Assembly (NCBI GenBank): GCA_016719945.1
Contig: JADJYE010000037.1
Span: 1-64,000 of the forward strand
DNA length: 64,000 bases
Source: Polyangiaceae bacterium
GTDB lineage: Bacteria > Myxococcota_A > Polyangia > Polyangiales > Polyangiaceae
Reading direction: 5' to 3'
Below the pieces are notes generated by a model. That model did no database searches and was not told the DNA's origin. It saw only the letters and a program-made list of their open reading frames with translations. Both the position numbers and the translations under genes were made by a program. Below are positions 1 through 10,705 of this stretch, in pieces (within the stretch, counting starts at the first letter, position 1; each line of letters starts with the position of its first letter).

Positions 1-2170
1 GCGCGCGCGCACCTCCTCGAGCCGTCGGCCCCTACGACCGCGAAGAGCGCAGCCAGCGAAGGGTCGACCCCGGCCCTGCGCGATGGACGCGGGGAGCGGC
101 TCGCCCGCGTGACCCGCCGCAGCGATCGCGCGGACCTCGGCGTCGGGGTCGAGGTCGCGAGCGCTTCAGCGGCGCTTCGCGCCAGCGTCCGCTGCGAACC
201 GCCGAAGACGCGACCAGGCGCGGCGAACGTAGACGGTCTCCTCGCGGGGCGTAGGCGTCGCCAGCCACGTCACGGCAGGCTTGCGCGCGGACTCGGCGAG
301 TCTGAGCGCTGCCGACCGGCACCGCCCGGGTCGGTCCCTTCGAGCAGCGCGAGGAGGCGCCCCTTCATCGAGTCGTCTGCGCGGCGCGGCAGCGCGCGAG
401 CCGCCAGCGGCGCGAGGGGCGCCGCCGGCTCCGGCGAGCTGGAGCAGGGTCAAGAAGCTGAGCCGACGGCGGCGTCGCTCGAGAGCAAGGCCATGCCCGC
501 TGCGATCCTGTTTTGCCTGAGCGCGCCCAGCGTCGGTCCTGTCGAGCCTCGCACGAGCACGGAGAGATCTTCCTTCGGTCGAGCGACACCACGCCGCGGG
601 CCGCCCCCGCCGAAGATCGCGAGGGCGAGGGGCTCGGCCTTTCCCTTTGCCTCCGCGAGCACGTCGGCCAGGAGTTCGAGCCGAGCGCCACGCGGCCGAG
701 CGAGGCGGGCCTCGAGGTCTGCGGGTCCTTCGACGACGCGAGGGTGGGTGAGCGCGCCCGTCAGGCCCGACGCCGCGTCTCCTTGGCTGAGCACGCGAAG
801 CACCGCCGCGCGCACGAACGCGCGGCGCGTCAGGGCGCTCGCGCTCGAGAGCCCCTCCTCGATCTTCTCCGCGCGCCGCCTCCCGAAGGGGCGGACGCGA
901 GGGCGGCGACGGCGGCTGGGCCGATCTGCTCGTGGGTGAGGTGGGGCCGCGAGCTTCGAGGCGGCGCCCGCGCGGCCGAGCGCCATGATCGCGCGGATCT
1001 GGTCGGCGGCTTCGAGCGTCGGCACGAGCTTGTCGAGCGGCTCCACGGTGGCCTCGGAGGCGAGCTCGTAGGCGAGCCGGATCGCCTGGCTCCTCACCAT
1101 CTCCTTGCCGAGCAGCGCCTTGAGGGCTTCTCCGGCGCCGGCGTCTCCCAGCACGACCAGCACCTCCGCTCCGGCGAGCGCGAAGCGCGGGTCTTGCTCC
1201 TCGAGCCAGGGCTTGACGACCTTCGCGACCGAGGCGTCACCGAGCTTCGCGAGCGCCAGAGCGGCGGCGGCGCGCGTGGGCCGATCGGCGCGGTCGAGAC
1301 TTCCTCGCGCAGCGCGCGGACCGCGCGCAGATCGCCGAGCTCACCGAGGAACTGGATGACCGGAGAGGTCAAGGTTCTCGGCGTTCTCTCTTCGGGTCAC
1401 GGCGGCGCGCCGCCCTTGCCCTTTCTCTTTGTCTGCCCTTGTCCTTGTCGCCGCCCTTGTCCTTGGCGTCCTTCTTCCGGCCGCGTCGGTCTTGGCGCTC
1501 GAGGGCTTGTCGGCCTTGGAGCCCGCAGCGTCCTCGTCGTCCCCGTCGTCATCGGGCAGCGGGATCTCGTCTTCGAACAGCAGCTGCTCGAGCCTGCGAG
1601 GAGGCGCGGCCACCATCGCCGCCCGCGCGGCGTCCCCGGCTGGGCCCCTGAGCGCGGCGGTGGTCATCAGCGCCTTCACCGAGTCGAGGTCACCCTTGCG
1701 CGCGAGAGCGCCAGCGCGGCCGTATCCCGGACCAGCGCGGCGAGCCCGCTCCGCGTCGCGACGAGCGCCGCGTCCATCATCCCGCGCATGAGGAAGGTGC
1801 GGACCTCGGCGCGGTCGGCGTAGGGCGCGAGCGCTCGAACCACCGCGAGCCTCCCGAGCGGATCTCGCGCGAGGGGCTGCCGGCCTCCATCGCCTCGAGC
1901 AACGCCTCGATCGCTTCGGGGCTCGCGAGCGCGGCGAGCGCCTTTCTGGACGGCGCGCAGACGGTCAGCCGGGTCGGTGAAATAGATGCGGCTTCGGCCC
2001 ACGGCTGCGCCGAGGCGCGAGGACAGGGGCTCTCCCGCGCCGTAGAGGCTGTCGACCGACGCGTCGCGCGAGACGCCGATGGTCATCGGCTGAGCGTGCG
2101 CGACGGACGCGTGGCACGCGAGCCAAGCCACCGCCGAGCCGAGCCAGAGTGTCCGCGCGCGCCGCCGCAT
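1..2170 (-). CDS. Secreted HEAT-repeat protein, frameshifted, C-terminus off the window
   Basis: The gene reads leftward from the ATG at 2170 and runs off the left edge. The first residues form a classical signal peptide (basic MRRRAR, a hydrophobic stretch, then an AHAQP cleavage site), so the product is exported. The body consists of short amphipathic helical repeats typical of HEAT/PBS-lyase-like scaffolds, for example PEAIEALLEAM near 1920, GDLRAVRALREEV near 1335 and GAGEALKALL near 1125, with an acidic and Lys-rich linker around 1430-1580. The repeats are spread over all three minus frames: changes of frame are needed near 1950, 1870, 1690, 1480, 1370, 1290, 940 and again before 450. 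HEAT proteins usually act as protein-binding scaffolds; no specific partner can be named. With so many conserved stretches the breaks look like base-call errors, although a decaying gene cannot be excluded. Confidence 0.6.
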
Positions 2171-2291
2171 GTTTTCCCATGTATTACAGGTGATTGGTTG
2201 GTCCGGCGCGTGGCCAGGTCTGCGATCACGCAACGAGAGCCTTGAAAGCGGTGGTTAGACGCCACTTTGGGGCTTTTCATGACGTTACGGC

Positions 2292-4106
2292 ATGAGTAGC
2301 GTCGACACCCTATGCATCTTCCGAAGGTCGCGGGAGAAGCTCATCACTTATTCGGCTTCCAAAGTCGGGGTCGGCGATCCAGGCGGCGAACAAGGTCGCG
2401 CCAGAGCCCCAGTCCCTTCAAGCCGAAGTGGAGCGACTCTCCCATCCCGCGCGGAAAAGCACGGACGAAGCCGCCGCTCGGCTGGCCCCGAGACCGACAG
2501 CCTGTGCCCCGTGTGCGTCAAAGAGGCGCGCACCGCGATCCTGCGCGGCGACGAGGAGATCGGCCACCTCATCCACGACAAGCCGGGCGAGATCAAGGCG
2601 CTGATCCACGAGAAGGACGGCAAGATCGTGATGGAGAAGACGTGCCCGGTGCACGGGCACTTCGAGGACACGATCGCCATCGATCCTGCGTTCTTGTCGC
2701 GAATCGAGAGCCTGTTCCGGGCCGAGACGTCACCATCACGCCCGACTCGCTGCACGACCACGGGTCGAGCTCCATCAAGTACGGCCGCGGCGGGGTGCTC
2801 ACCGTCGACCTCACGAACCGCTGCAACATGATGTGCGACCCCTGCTTCATGGACGCGAACCAGGTGGGTTACGTCCACGAGCTGTCGTGGGAGGAGACGC
2901 AGAAGATCCTCGACGACGCGATCAGCGTCCGGCCGCGCCGTCAGATGTCGGTGCAGTTCTCGGGCGGCGAGCCCACGCTCTCCCCCCACTTCCTCGACGC
3001 CAGGAGGCGGGCCTGCGCATGGTCTACCTGCAGTTCGACGGCGTCACCAACGCCGCCAACTCCCACCGGAAGATCTCGAACCTGTACGACGTGAAGCTGC
3101 GCGCGATCGAGGAGTGCTCGAAGGCGGGGATCGACGTCATCTTGGTGGTGACGATCGTCAACGGCGTGAACAACGACCAGGTCGGCCCCATCGTGGAGTT
3201 CGCGGTCGAGAACGCCGACAAGATCACGGTCGTCAGCTTCCAGCCCGTGAGCTTCACGGGCCGCGACGAGGACGTCGACGTCGAGACGCGCGAGAAGCAG
3301 CGGTACACGCTCTCCCACCTCGCCCGCGACGTCGCGGCCCAGTCCGGCGTGACCCAGCCGCTGCGCGACTGGTTCCCGCGTCGGCGCTCTCCCCGTTCGG
3401 TGACGTGTGCGATCGATCGACGGCCCTGACCGCGACTTCGGGCAGCTCAAGGGCGGCCGCAACCCGAACTGCGGCATCGGCACCGTCCTGTTCGTGAACA
3501 AGGAGACGCGGCAGATGGTGCCGCTCATCGATTTCCTCGACCTCGAGTCGGTGCTCGCCGACATGAAGACGATCTTCGACGCGGGGCGCAGCAAGCGCTG
3601 GACCGCAGCCCAGCTCGTGACGTCGATCCTGCGCAACTACAAGCCGGAGGGGGCGCCGCCCGGGTTCACCATCGACACGCTCATCAAGCAGTTCATGAGC
3701 CAGATGGGCACGCGCCACAAAGAGAACGACGCGAACGAGTTCGAGTGGCGCGTCCTGTTCGTCGCCGGGATGTGGTTCCAGGATCTGTTCAACTACGATT
3801 TTCGTCGCACCGAGATGCATCATCCCGTACGGCACGCAGATGGGTGAGATCAGCTTCTGCGCCTACAACACCGGCGCCGGCTGGCGGAACGTCATCGAGA
3901 AGATGAAGTCCAACGCGACCGTCGCCGAGTGGTACGAGCGCCACGGGAGGCACCCGGTGTACGCGAAGAACAAGGACCTGCAGCTGCCGTCGTTCGAGAA
4001 CGAGCTCTCGGTCCGCGAGCACGATCTCGCGCTCGCCGAGCGCGCCCAGGGGACGCCGCCGCCGAAGCGCAAGAAGCTGAAGCACCTGCCCGTCATCGAA
4101 CGGTGA
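2292..4106 (+). CDS. Radical SAM protein resembling tetraether lipid synthase Tes / MJ0619 (COG1964-like), frameshifted
   Basis: An N-terminal CPVC pair (near 2507) and a CPVHGHF motif (near 2643) are followed by the radical SAM cluster motif CNMMCDPC (CX3CX2C, near 2821), which binds the [4Fe-4S] cluster that cleaves S-adenosylmethionine. Then come the SAM-binding SGGEPTL motif (near 2960) and a later NPNCGIGT motif (near 3465). This arrangement of cysteines around a radical SAM core is that of the MJ0619/Tes family, whose archaeal members join lipid tails and whose bacterial relatives are implicated in membrane-spanning lipids; the substrate here is unknown. The frame changes near 2720, 3003, 3382, 3411 and 3812, the first two repairable by one G in a G run. 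The N-terminus is uncertain because the best upstream coding frame (about 2370-2500) is another frame again. Stop is at 4104-4106. Confidence 0.65.
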
Positions 4107-4110
4107 TGGT

Positions 4111-4252
4111 CTAGGGGGGGCCCTACCGCCTGGCCGTGGCCGCCCACGCCGCTCGCCGATCACCGAGGCCGATCGCGCGGCCGAGCACGACGCCGAAAGC
4201 GATGCCCTGAGGCTGTCGGCGTGGGCTTCGTCCTCGTTCTCGGCTTCGGATC
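4111..4252 (-). repeat. Dispersed intergenic repeat, copy A
   Basis: Read on the minus strand, this stretch matches 12021-12155 on the plus strand at roughly 85 % by eye over about 135 bases, with a shared start ATCCGAAGCCGAGAACGAGG and a shared end CCCCCCTAG. It begins five bases after the radical SAM stop codon. The two copies are in opposite orientation about 7.9 kb apart. Neither lies inside a gene. No transposase is adjacent. A short peptide-like frame is kept in both copies (it begins EAENED), but there is no start codon or ribosome site to suggest translation. Confidence 0.75.
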
Positions 4253-4502
4253 CCGGTAACCGATCGATTGGTTGCGCCGGCATGACGCCGCGTTGGCCTC
4301 GCTTCGCTCGGCCTGATCGCGGGCTATGCCGGCGGGAGTTGATCCAGCTTTCGCGCGCGACAACTAGGGACACCCCCAAAGGCTCGCCCACCCGCGCACC
4401 GTCAGGGGCTTGGGCGCCCTTGACGGACCTTGGGGGGGGGTAACCTCGCAGTCGGGGCTGGGGGGTTCTCTGCGCGCGCCGCCGCCCCGCGGAGGAGGCG
4501 TC
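4253..4502. other. Intergenic leader of the 4.5-9.3 kb operon
   Basis: No gene is visible here. The stretch contains the motif CAACTAGGGACACCCCC (4361-4377), which shares its CAACTAGGG end with the reverse complement of the outer end of repeat copy B (12146-12159), so the repeat element may extend from 4111 to about 4377. The remainder is G/C-rich leader with a run of nine G at 4432-4440. Any promoter for the downstream operon must lie here, but no convincing -35/-10 pair was recognised. Confidence 0.4.
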
Positions 4503-5003
4503 ATGACGATGATCGCGAGGGCGGGGTTCGACAATGTGATGGGGCGGGTGCCGGCGACGTTCGGCGGCTCGCTGCGTGGGGCGGGTGGCTACCTCGTGCC
4601 GATCCTCGCGAAGACCGACTTCTCCTACGACGGTCGGGTCAACACCAACCAGGACGCGCCCGTCGCCGTTGGGGTGGACTCGTCGGCGTGGGTCTCGGCG
4701 GTGCTGGTGGTGCGCCTGCACGCCAAGAACAGCTGGGCGACGTCGGCGCAGGTCCAGGTGCTGGTCGACAACGTGATGATCGTGCCCGAAGAGCCGGACG
4801 TGGTGTTCGCGTCGGCGTCGCCGATCGCGACGGTCTCCTTCGTTCAAGGGTCCGACAACGCGCCCGCGCTCAAGCTCGCGGTCCTGAGCGCGCCCATCGG
4901 CCCGATGTTGCGCGTCACCGTGCGCTGGGTGCAGGGGGCCACCGCGGCCACGGCGACCCAGACCGTCTCCCTCGGCATCGACCTGGTGGGTCGCCCGGCG
5001 TGA
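4503..5003 (+). CDS. Small protein of unknown function, paralogue of the gene at 8785-9303
   Basis: The 166-residue product has no signal peptide or membrane segment and is rich in Val/Ala beta-strand patterns. The ATG at 4503 is chosen because a strong ribosome binding site (GGAGGAGG) lies 6-13 bases upstream. From about residue 30 it aligns with the product of 8785-9303: both share a LVPI segment, then F(S/T)(Y)DGR, GVD(S/T)S.W.S, LVV..H, a VP(E/D)(E/D)P step and a final VGR/LGR. It opens an operon whose members overlap or nearly touch. The fold looks like a small beta-sandwich, but no family was recognised and no function is assigned. Confidence 0.7.
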   Translation: MTMIARAGFDNVMGRVPATFGGSLRGAGGYLVPILAKTDFSYDGRVNTNQDAPVAVGVDSSAWVSAVLVVRLHAKNSWATSAQVQVLVDNVMIVPEEPDVVFASASPIATVSFVQGSDNAPALKLAVLSAPIGPMLRVTVRWVQGATAATATQTVSLGIDLVGRPA

Positions 5004-5022
5004 TCGCGCACCGACGCTGACC

Positions 5023-5145
5023 GTGGCATTCTTCCAACGATGGTCTCAAGGCGAGCCCTCCGCAGCCCCGAGCGACGCGGCAGCCGCCGTCCGCCTGGCG
5101 TCCGCGTTCGCCGTCGCACACGCGGCCCGCGGGGCGCGCGCGTGA
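5023..5145 (+). CDS. Possible 40-residue leader peptide overlapping the next start (GTGA)
   Basis: A GTG at 5023 opens a 40-codon frame that ends with a TGA at 5143-5145, overlapping the GTG start of the next gene at 5142 in the GTGA arrangement used elsewhere in this window for coupled genes. Its composition (many Ala, with helical AAAAVRLASAFAVAHAA) looks more coding than the Arg-rich upstream extension of the following gene. It could be a real small gene, or the true N-terminus of the 5142 gene separated from it by an indel. No clear ribosome binding site precedes it. Confidence 0.3.
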   Translation: MAFFQRWSQGEPSAAPSDAAAAVRLASAFAVAHAARGARA

Positions 5146-5714
5146 CCGCGGTCGACTCTCATCTTGAGATCGATCTCACGTTCGGCCAGCTCGAGCAGCG
5201 CGACTCCGTGCGAGCCGATGAATGGCTCGCCTCGCTGGCGATGTACGGCGAGCCGAGCGCCCCGAGGTTCGCGGCCATCTGGCTGCCCGCGCTGCGAGAG
5301 GTCCGTCCGCGGACCTTCTCGCTCATGGCCGTCAACGCAGCGCCCCCGAGCCCGCCGCCCTTCGTCGACGCGGGGATCTTCCCCACGCACATCGGGCTGA
5401 CCGGAAGCCGCAGCGAGCTCGGCTTCCGCGCGTGCGTGGTGTACGAGCGCTTCGACGGCCTGTCCGACGTCACGGTCCACTTCGGGTCTGAGCTCGGCAA
5501 GGGAGACCTGGTGCTGGACGACTTTGCCGTCCGGCACGTGCGAGGCCTCGACGCCTGCGTGTACACCGTGCTCGACACCCAGCGCGTCGGCCCCTACGTC
5601 TTCCACGCGCGCCTCCCCAAGCGCGCCTACGCCGCCGTGTTGCATCGGCCGCTCACCCTGGGCACACGGCGCGCGCTCCTCTTTGTTCGCGGCTCGCAGC
5701 GTGACCGCCTCTGA
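5142..5714 (+). CDS. Unknown protein, possibly a bacterial tandem repeat domain (BTRD1-like)
   Basis: The product is 190 residues from the GTG at 5142. The longer frame from 5040 is rejected because its first 34 residues are implausibly Arg/Pro-rich. The segments RFAAIWLP and GFRACVVYERFDG, separated by a FPTHIGLTG turn, resemble the 'move about and look' repeats (W..., GYRP..., AA(I/V)W) that often precede serine hydrolase domains. It overlaps the next gene by 14 bases (5701-5714). No catalytic residues or signal peptide are seen. The link to the BTRD1 family is inference from pattern only; it may cooperate with, or once have been joined to, the hydrolase that follows. Confidence 0.5.
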   Translation: MTAVDSHLEIDLTFGQLEQRDSVRADEWLASLAMYGEPSAPRFAAIWLPALREVRPRTFSLMAVNAAPPSPPPFVDAGIFPTHIGLTGSRSELGFRACVVYERFDGLSDVTVHFGSELGKGDLVLDDFAVRHVRGLDACVYTVLDTQRVGPYVFHARLPKRAYAAVLHRPLTLGTRRALLFVRGSQRDRL

Positions 5715-7662
5715 CGCCTTCGATGGGCTCGCCCTCGCGCCCGAGCACCGCGCCGTGCTCAATGGCTACATGCGCGGCCACAAGGCGGTGCCCGATCCGC
5801 TGCCGAGCCGGGGCGCGCGCACGCTCACCGTCCAGTACCAGGACGACACCCTGATCCCATGGCCCGCGGATCTCACCGCCGACATGGCGGAGAGCTTCCG
5901 CGGCAGCACACCCATCTGGGGCCCACTGCCGCGCTTCAACCTCGAGACCGCGTACGCGTGGCTCAAGTGGAAGGAGGGCGACGTCTGGCCGATCGCGATC
6001 GGCGCCAATGGCAGCGGAGAGGGCGCGCGCTTCTGCGTCACCTTCGCGCCGAGAGGCCTGTTCGAGCCCCTCCACCGCCATTTCGTCGTCGTGAACGGTC
6101 TCGACGAAGCGCCGGCGCGCATCAGCCAGCCGATTTCGGACGCGTTCGCGGTCGGCTCGGCGGTCTCGAGCGATGCGCTCCCAGATCTGCCGACCCAACC
6201 CGGATCTATCCTGTCGGGCAGCTGGCCGACGGCGGCCGCACCTCCCGGCGCCGCTCCAGGGATCAGCCTGCTCTCGCGCGTCGTCGCGCGGAAGGGCGAA
6301 AAGGCGAGCGGCGCCTCGAGCCCGAGCGTGGGGCTCCCGGCAGCGGCGGGCGGGCTGGCCGGTCACCTCGAGAGCGTGCGCGAGCAGCTCGACGGGCTCG
6401 ACGGAGCCATTCGAGACAGCCTCCACAATGAGGCCGCTCGCTGCGCCGTGCTCTGCATTGGGCGCAACGGTCGGCTCGTGCTCGCCCGGGCCTACACCCT
6501 CGCCGAGGTCGGCCACCCCATCACCACCCCGCGCCATCGCTTTCGTTGGGCCAGCGTCGCCAAGCTCCTCCAGGCCATGCGCGCCGTGCACGGGGCCGAC
6601 GCTGAGGCCTGGCTGTCGAGCCCGGTGCTCGACGCCTACCAGCTCTCTCAAGCCGAGCGCGCCGCGCTCCAGGCCGACGCAAGCCCCGACGCCTTCGGCT
6701 GGTTCTCGTCGCTCACCGTGCGCGACCTGTTCAACTTCGGCGCCGGCTGGGCGCGCGATCGCGGCCTGGGCGAGGGCGACCTCGAGCACGACCGCGTGCA
6801 CTACCAGACCCAGGTGTTCAAGCTGACCGGGCGAGAGCTGCCCCTCGGCGCCGGCCGGTTTCGCAACTACTTGCTGGGGAGCAAGCTGCGGTTCCAGAAC
6901 CGCGCCCCAGCAGAGCGCTATCGCTACAACAACGCCGCCTATTGGGCGGCCAGCGAGATGCTCAGCCTTCGCATCAATGCAACACAGCCGGACCGATACG
7001 GTCCTTCCATGCGCCAATGGTGGGAGCTATCCGGCTCGTTGGGAGAGGGCATCGCAACCCCCAGCTCGCGGAACGCGTGTCTCTTCGTTGGTGAAGTCAT
7101 TTGTCGCCACCCTCCCGGGTGGGCGCGTGCCTCCAGCGTACGGACGAGCGAGCTCGTCGAGAGCCTCGGCACCTTGGGTGAGCTGCCTGCTGTCACCCCT
7201 GCCGCGTACTATGGCGGACGCGACCTCGAGATGGAGGTGGGCTCGGGCCTGCTCACGATGAGCGGCCCCGCGATGGTGCGCATCCTCCAAGGCATGCACC
7301 CGAATCCTCCGCCTCCTGTGAAACCGCTGCTTTCCCTCGATGAGGTCGACCGCCTGACGACCGTGAGCACGACCACCGGGGCGGCCTTGGGCTGCGACGC
7401 AGAGACCACGACGTTCGCCGACCACGACGCCCTTCACATCAAGAAGCTCGGAGGAGACCCAGGCTGCACCTCTCGCGCAGACCATTACCTGTGGTTCGAC
7501 GGTGAGCCCCAGAGCCTCTCGGTGGCCTGGTCCGTGAACCTCAAGGGGGCGGGGCTGCCTGCGAGCACCCTCCTCGATCGCATCGCTGAGCTCGAGAAGC
7601 TCAGCTATTGGACGACGCAGCCGAATCTGTTCCCGAGCTTCTTTCCCGATGCGATGCCTTAG
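5701..7662 (+). CDS. Beta-lactamase-fold serine hydrolase with N-terminal repeat domain
   Basis: The 653-residue product starts at a GTG inside the end of the previous gene. Residues about 60-140 again look like the tandem repeat type (AYAWLKWKEGDVWPIAIG). The C-terminal half has the triad of the class C beta-lactamase/DD-peptidase superfamily: an SxxK motif SVAK (Ser285, Lys288), a Y-x-N motif YNN (Tyr409-Asn411) and a KKLGG box (581-585) in the place of KTG. Such proteins hydrolyse esters, D-amino peptides or lactams; the substrate cannot be told. There is no export signal at this start, so the location is unclear. It sits in the middle of the operon bracketed by the two paralogous small proteins and overlaps the next gene by 14 bases. 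Confidence 0.75.
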   Translation: MTASDAFDGLALAPEHRAVLNGYMRGHKAVPDPLPSRGARTLTVQYQDDTLIPWPADLTADMAESFRGSTPIWGPLPRFNLETAYAWLKWKEGDVWPIAIGANGSGEGARFCVTFAPRGLFEPLHRHFVVVNGLDEAPARISQPISDAFAVGSAVSSDALPDLPTQPGSILSGSWPTAAAPPGAAPGISLLSRVVARKGEKASGASSPSVGLPAAAGGLAGHLESVREQLDGLDGAIRDSLHNEAARCAVLCIGRNGRLVLARAYTLAEVGHPITTPRHRFRWASVAKLLQAMRAVHGADAEAWLSSPVLDAYQLSQAERAALQADASPDAFGWFSSLTVRDLFNFGAGWARDRGLGEGDLEHDRVHYQTQVFKLTGRELPLGAGRFRNYLLGSKLRFQNRAPAERYRYNNAAYWAASEMLSLRINATQPDRYGPSMRQWWELSGSLGEGIATPSSRNACLFVGEVICRHPPGWARASSVRTSELVESLGTLGELPAVTPAAYYGGRDLEMEVGSGLLTMSGPAMVRILQGMHPNPPPPVKPLLSLDEVDRLTTVSTTTGAALGCDAETTTFADHDALHIKKLGGDPGCTSRADHYLWFDGEPQSLSVAWSVNLKGAGLPASTLLDRIAELEKLSYWTTQPNLFPSFFPDAMP

Positions 7663-8785
7663 CGTGGCGCTCGGAGCGCTTGTAGCCCTCGGCTGCAGTG
7701 ACAGCGAGCCGCCCGCGCCACCGCCCCACCAGCCGAGGTGCCCCCTCGAGGCCTCGAATCCCCGATTCGTGCAGATCGAGGCCCTGAGCAACGAGCTAAT
7801 GATCGCTCGACGTAGCGACGGGACCCTGTGGTGTTGGGGGGCCGATGCCGCCAACTATTGTTCCGATGGCGGACGAGCGTGGGCGACTCGGACCGAAGTG
7901 GATTGTGTTGAGTCGGCGTCCTTCGGTGGCCTCGCGATAGCTGCCCATCCCTCGGGCGGAATTACCATCTGGGGCGGGCTGACTTCAAGCTACATCGGTT
8001 CGGATCCAGTCGGGGACAGCGCTCCGTTATCCGCCCCAATACGAACCGTCGCAGCCGGTGGTGGTCATGCGATTCTGCTCGATGTGGATGGCGGGGTCTG
8101 GTTGCGCGGGCGCCTGTCGTTCTCCTGGATGGCCGATGACATGATCGACTCGCCCGACGCATTCTTGCGGTTGCCATTCCCAGCGCCCGCCGTCTCGATC
8201 TCGGACGGATCAGCGGTCTGCGCCGTCCTGTCGACCGGTGCGGTCGCGTGTGTCGGCGTTCAGCACGGGGGATCGCTTGGGCTCGATCCGGAGATCACCG
8301 CTCTTCGCACCCCAACGGTCATCGCAATTGACGAACCCGTTCAAGAGATAGCCACAAGCATTTCTAGCTGCGCCCTGTTGGTCGACGGCAAGATTCAGTG
8401 CGCCGGGCCAAACTCTTTCGGACAGCTGGGTCGCCCACGTAGTGACGACCCACAGCCATCCTTTGTCACGGTCGAAGGGGTTCCGCCTGCGCAACGGATA
8501 AAGTGGGGGACTGAGGGGTTCAACGCGTGCGCGCTCAGTCACGGCAGCGTCTGGTGTTGGGGGTCGTACGCCTTCGAGGCCCTCCACCCCTCGGACCAGG
8601 GCACAATCCTCCCAACGCGCGTCGAGCCCTTTGACGACGTCGTCGACTTCGCAGTTTCGACCTTTAGCCTTTGCGTGCTGCGCGAAGACGGCAGCATGTG
8701 GTGCCGCGGCTACGGAGCGCGCGGCAACTGCAGCGAAGGCTTCGACTGGACCGAGGTCAGCTTCGAAGAGTGTTGGACGATCTGA
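7649..8785 (+). CDS. RCC1-like repeat lipoprotein
   Basis: The 378-residue product begins with a short lipoprotein signal ending in a lipobox (LVALGC, Cys16), so it should be anchored in a membrane facing the periplasm or surface. The mature part contains repeated blades of the RCC1/alpha-tubulin-suppressor type: DGTLWCWGAD, GAVACVGVQ, GKIQCAGPNSFGQLG, GSVWCWGS and GSMWCRGYGARG, which build a seven-bladed propeller. Such propellers bind proteins; in Myxococcota these lipoproteins are numerous and uncharacterised. It overlaps the serine hydrolase by 14 bases and its TGA overlaps the next ATG (TGATG), so all three are probably co-translated. The codon use is less extreme in GC than that of its neighbours. 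Confidence 0.85.
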   Translation: MRCLSVALGALVALGCSDSEPPAPPPHQPRCPLEASNPRFVQIEALSNELMIARRSDGTLWCWGADAANYCSDGGRAWATRTEVDCVESASFGGLAIAAHPSGGITIWGGLTSSYIGSDPVGDSAPLSAPIRTVAAGGGHAILLDVDGGVWLRGRLSFSWMADDMIDSPDAFLRLPFPAPAVSISDGSAVCAVLSTGAVACVGVQHGGSLGLDPEITALRTPTVIAIDEPVQEIATSISSCALLVDGKIQCAGPNSFGQLGRPRSDDPQPSFVTVEGVPPAQRIKWGTEGFNACALSHGSVWCWGSYAFEALHPSDQGTILPTRVEPFDDVVDFAVSTFSLCVLREDGSMWCRGYGARGNCSEGFDWTEVSFEECWTI

Positions 8786-9303
8786 TGCTGCCCGCCCGTG
8801 TCCCCTCCAACCCTGATCTCGACTACACGGCCAACGAGCCGAGCGTTCTCGATGACCTCCCGGCCGCGCTCGACCCAGCATCCTTCGACACGTCGAGTGA
8901 GCTCGTTCCCATCGTGCGGCGCGCGACGTACACCTTCGACGGGCGATCGGGTGTCGGCGAGGAGCTGGTCATCGCCACGGGCGTCGACACCTCGGAGTGG
9001 CGGTCCGGCACCCTCGTCGTCGTGGTGCACGACCTGACCGGGTGGTCGAGCACCGCCGGGCTGCGGGTGCAGGGCCACTCGATCTCGCTCGTCCCCGATG
9101 ATCCCGAGAGGACGTTCGCGGCCGAGACGACGTTCGTGTCCGGCTTCACGATCAGCGCGACCACCCTGCCCGGCTGCCAGGTGCGTGCGTTCGCCTTCGT
9201 CGGGCCGCAGGCCGAGGTGCGGCTCGTGTTCGATCAAGGCGCCGTAGAGGCGACCGGCGGGCAGACCTTGACGCTCTCCGTCTACTTGCTCGGCCGTCGC
9301 TGA
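8785..9303 (+). CDS. Small protein of unknown function, paralogue of the gene at 4503-5003
   Basis: The 172-residue product starts at an ATG that shares a base with the stop of the RCC1 lipoprotein. Residues from about 39 align with the first gene of the operon (LVPI, TFDGR, TGVDTSEW, LVVVVHD, SLVPDDPE, a final LLGR). The N-terminal 35 residues differ from its paralogue and are acidic. No signal peptide, metal site or enzyme motif is visible. The pair bracketing one operon suggests subunits of one assembly or a binding module duplicated for two partners; that is inference. It is the last gene of the operon; the next gene is convergent. Confidence 0.7.
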   Translation: MLPARVPSNPDLDYTANEPSVLDDLPAALDPASFDTSSELVPIVRRATYTFDGRSGVGEELVIATGVDTSEWRSGTLVVVVHDLTGWSSTAGLRVQGHSISLVPDDPERTFAAETTFVSGFTISATTLPGCQVRAFAFVGPQAEVRLVFDQGAVEATGGQTLTLSVYLLGRR

Positions 9304-9381
9304 CGACGTGCCAGGACCGGGAAGTGTGAGATCACCGGTTCGCAGCCGCCAACCCCACGCGCCGGGCTCGCTCGGTGAGCT

Positions 9382-10643
<1,262 letters not shown>

Positions 10644-10705
10644 GTCCTCTTCCCTATGTCACAACGGTGACCGGGCGCCCAAACTCTCGTAAGTTGGCTC
10701 GGCCC

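Noticed and set aside
5701..7662. The beta-lactamase-fold gene as an antibiotic resistance gene
   Set aside because: The fold is shared with esterases and D-peptidases, the KTG box is KLGG, no export signal is seen and the operon context is not that of resistance.
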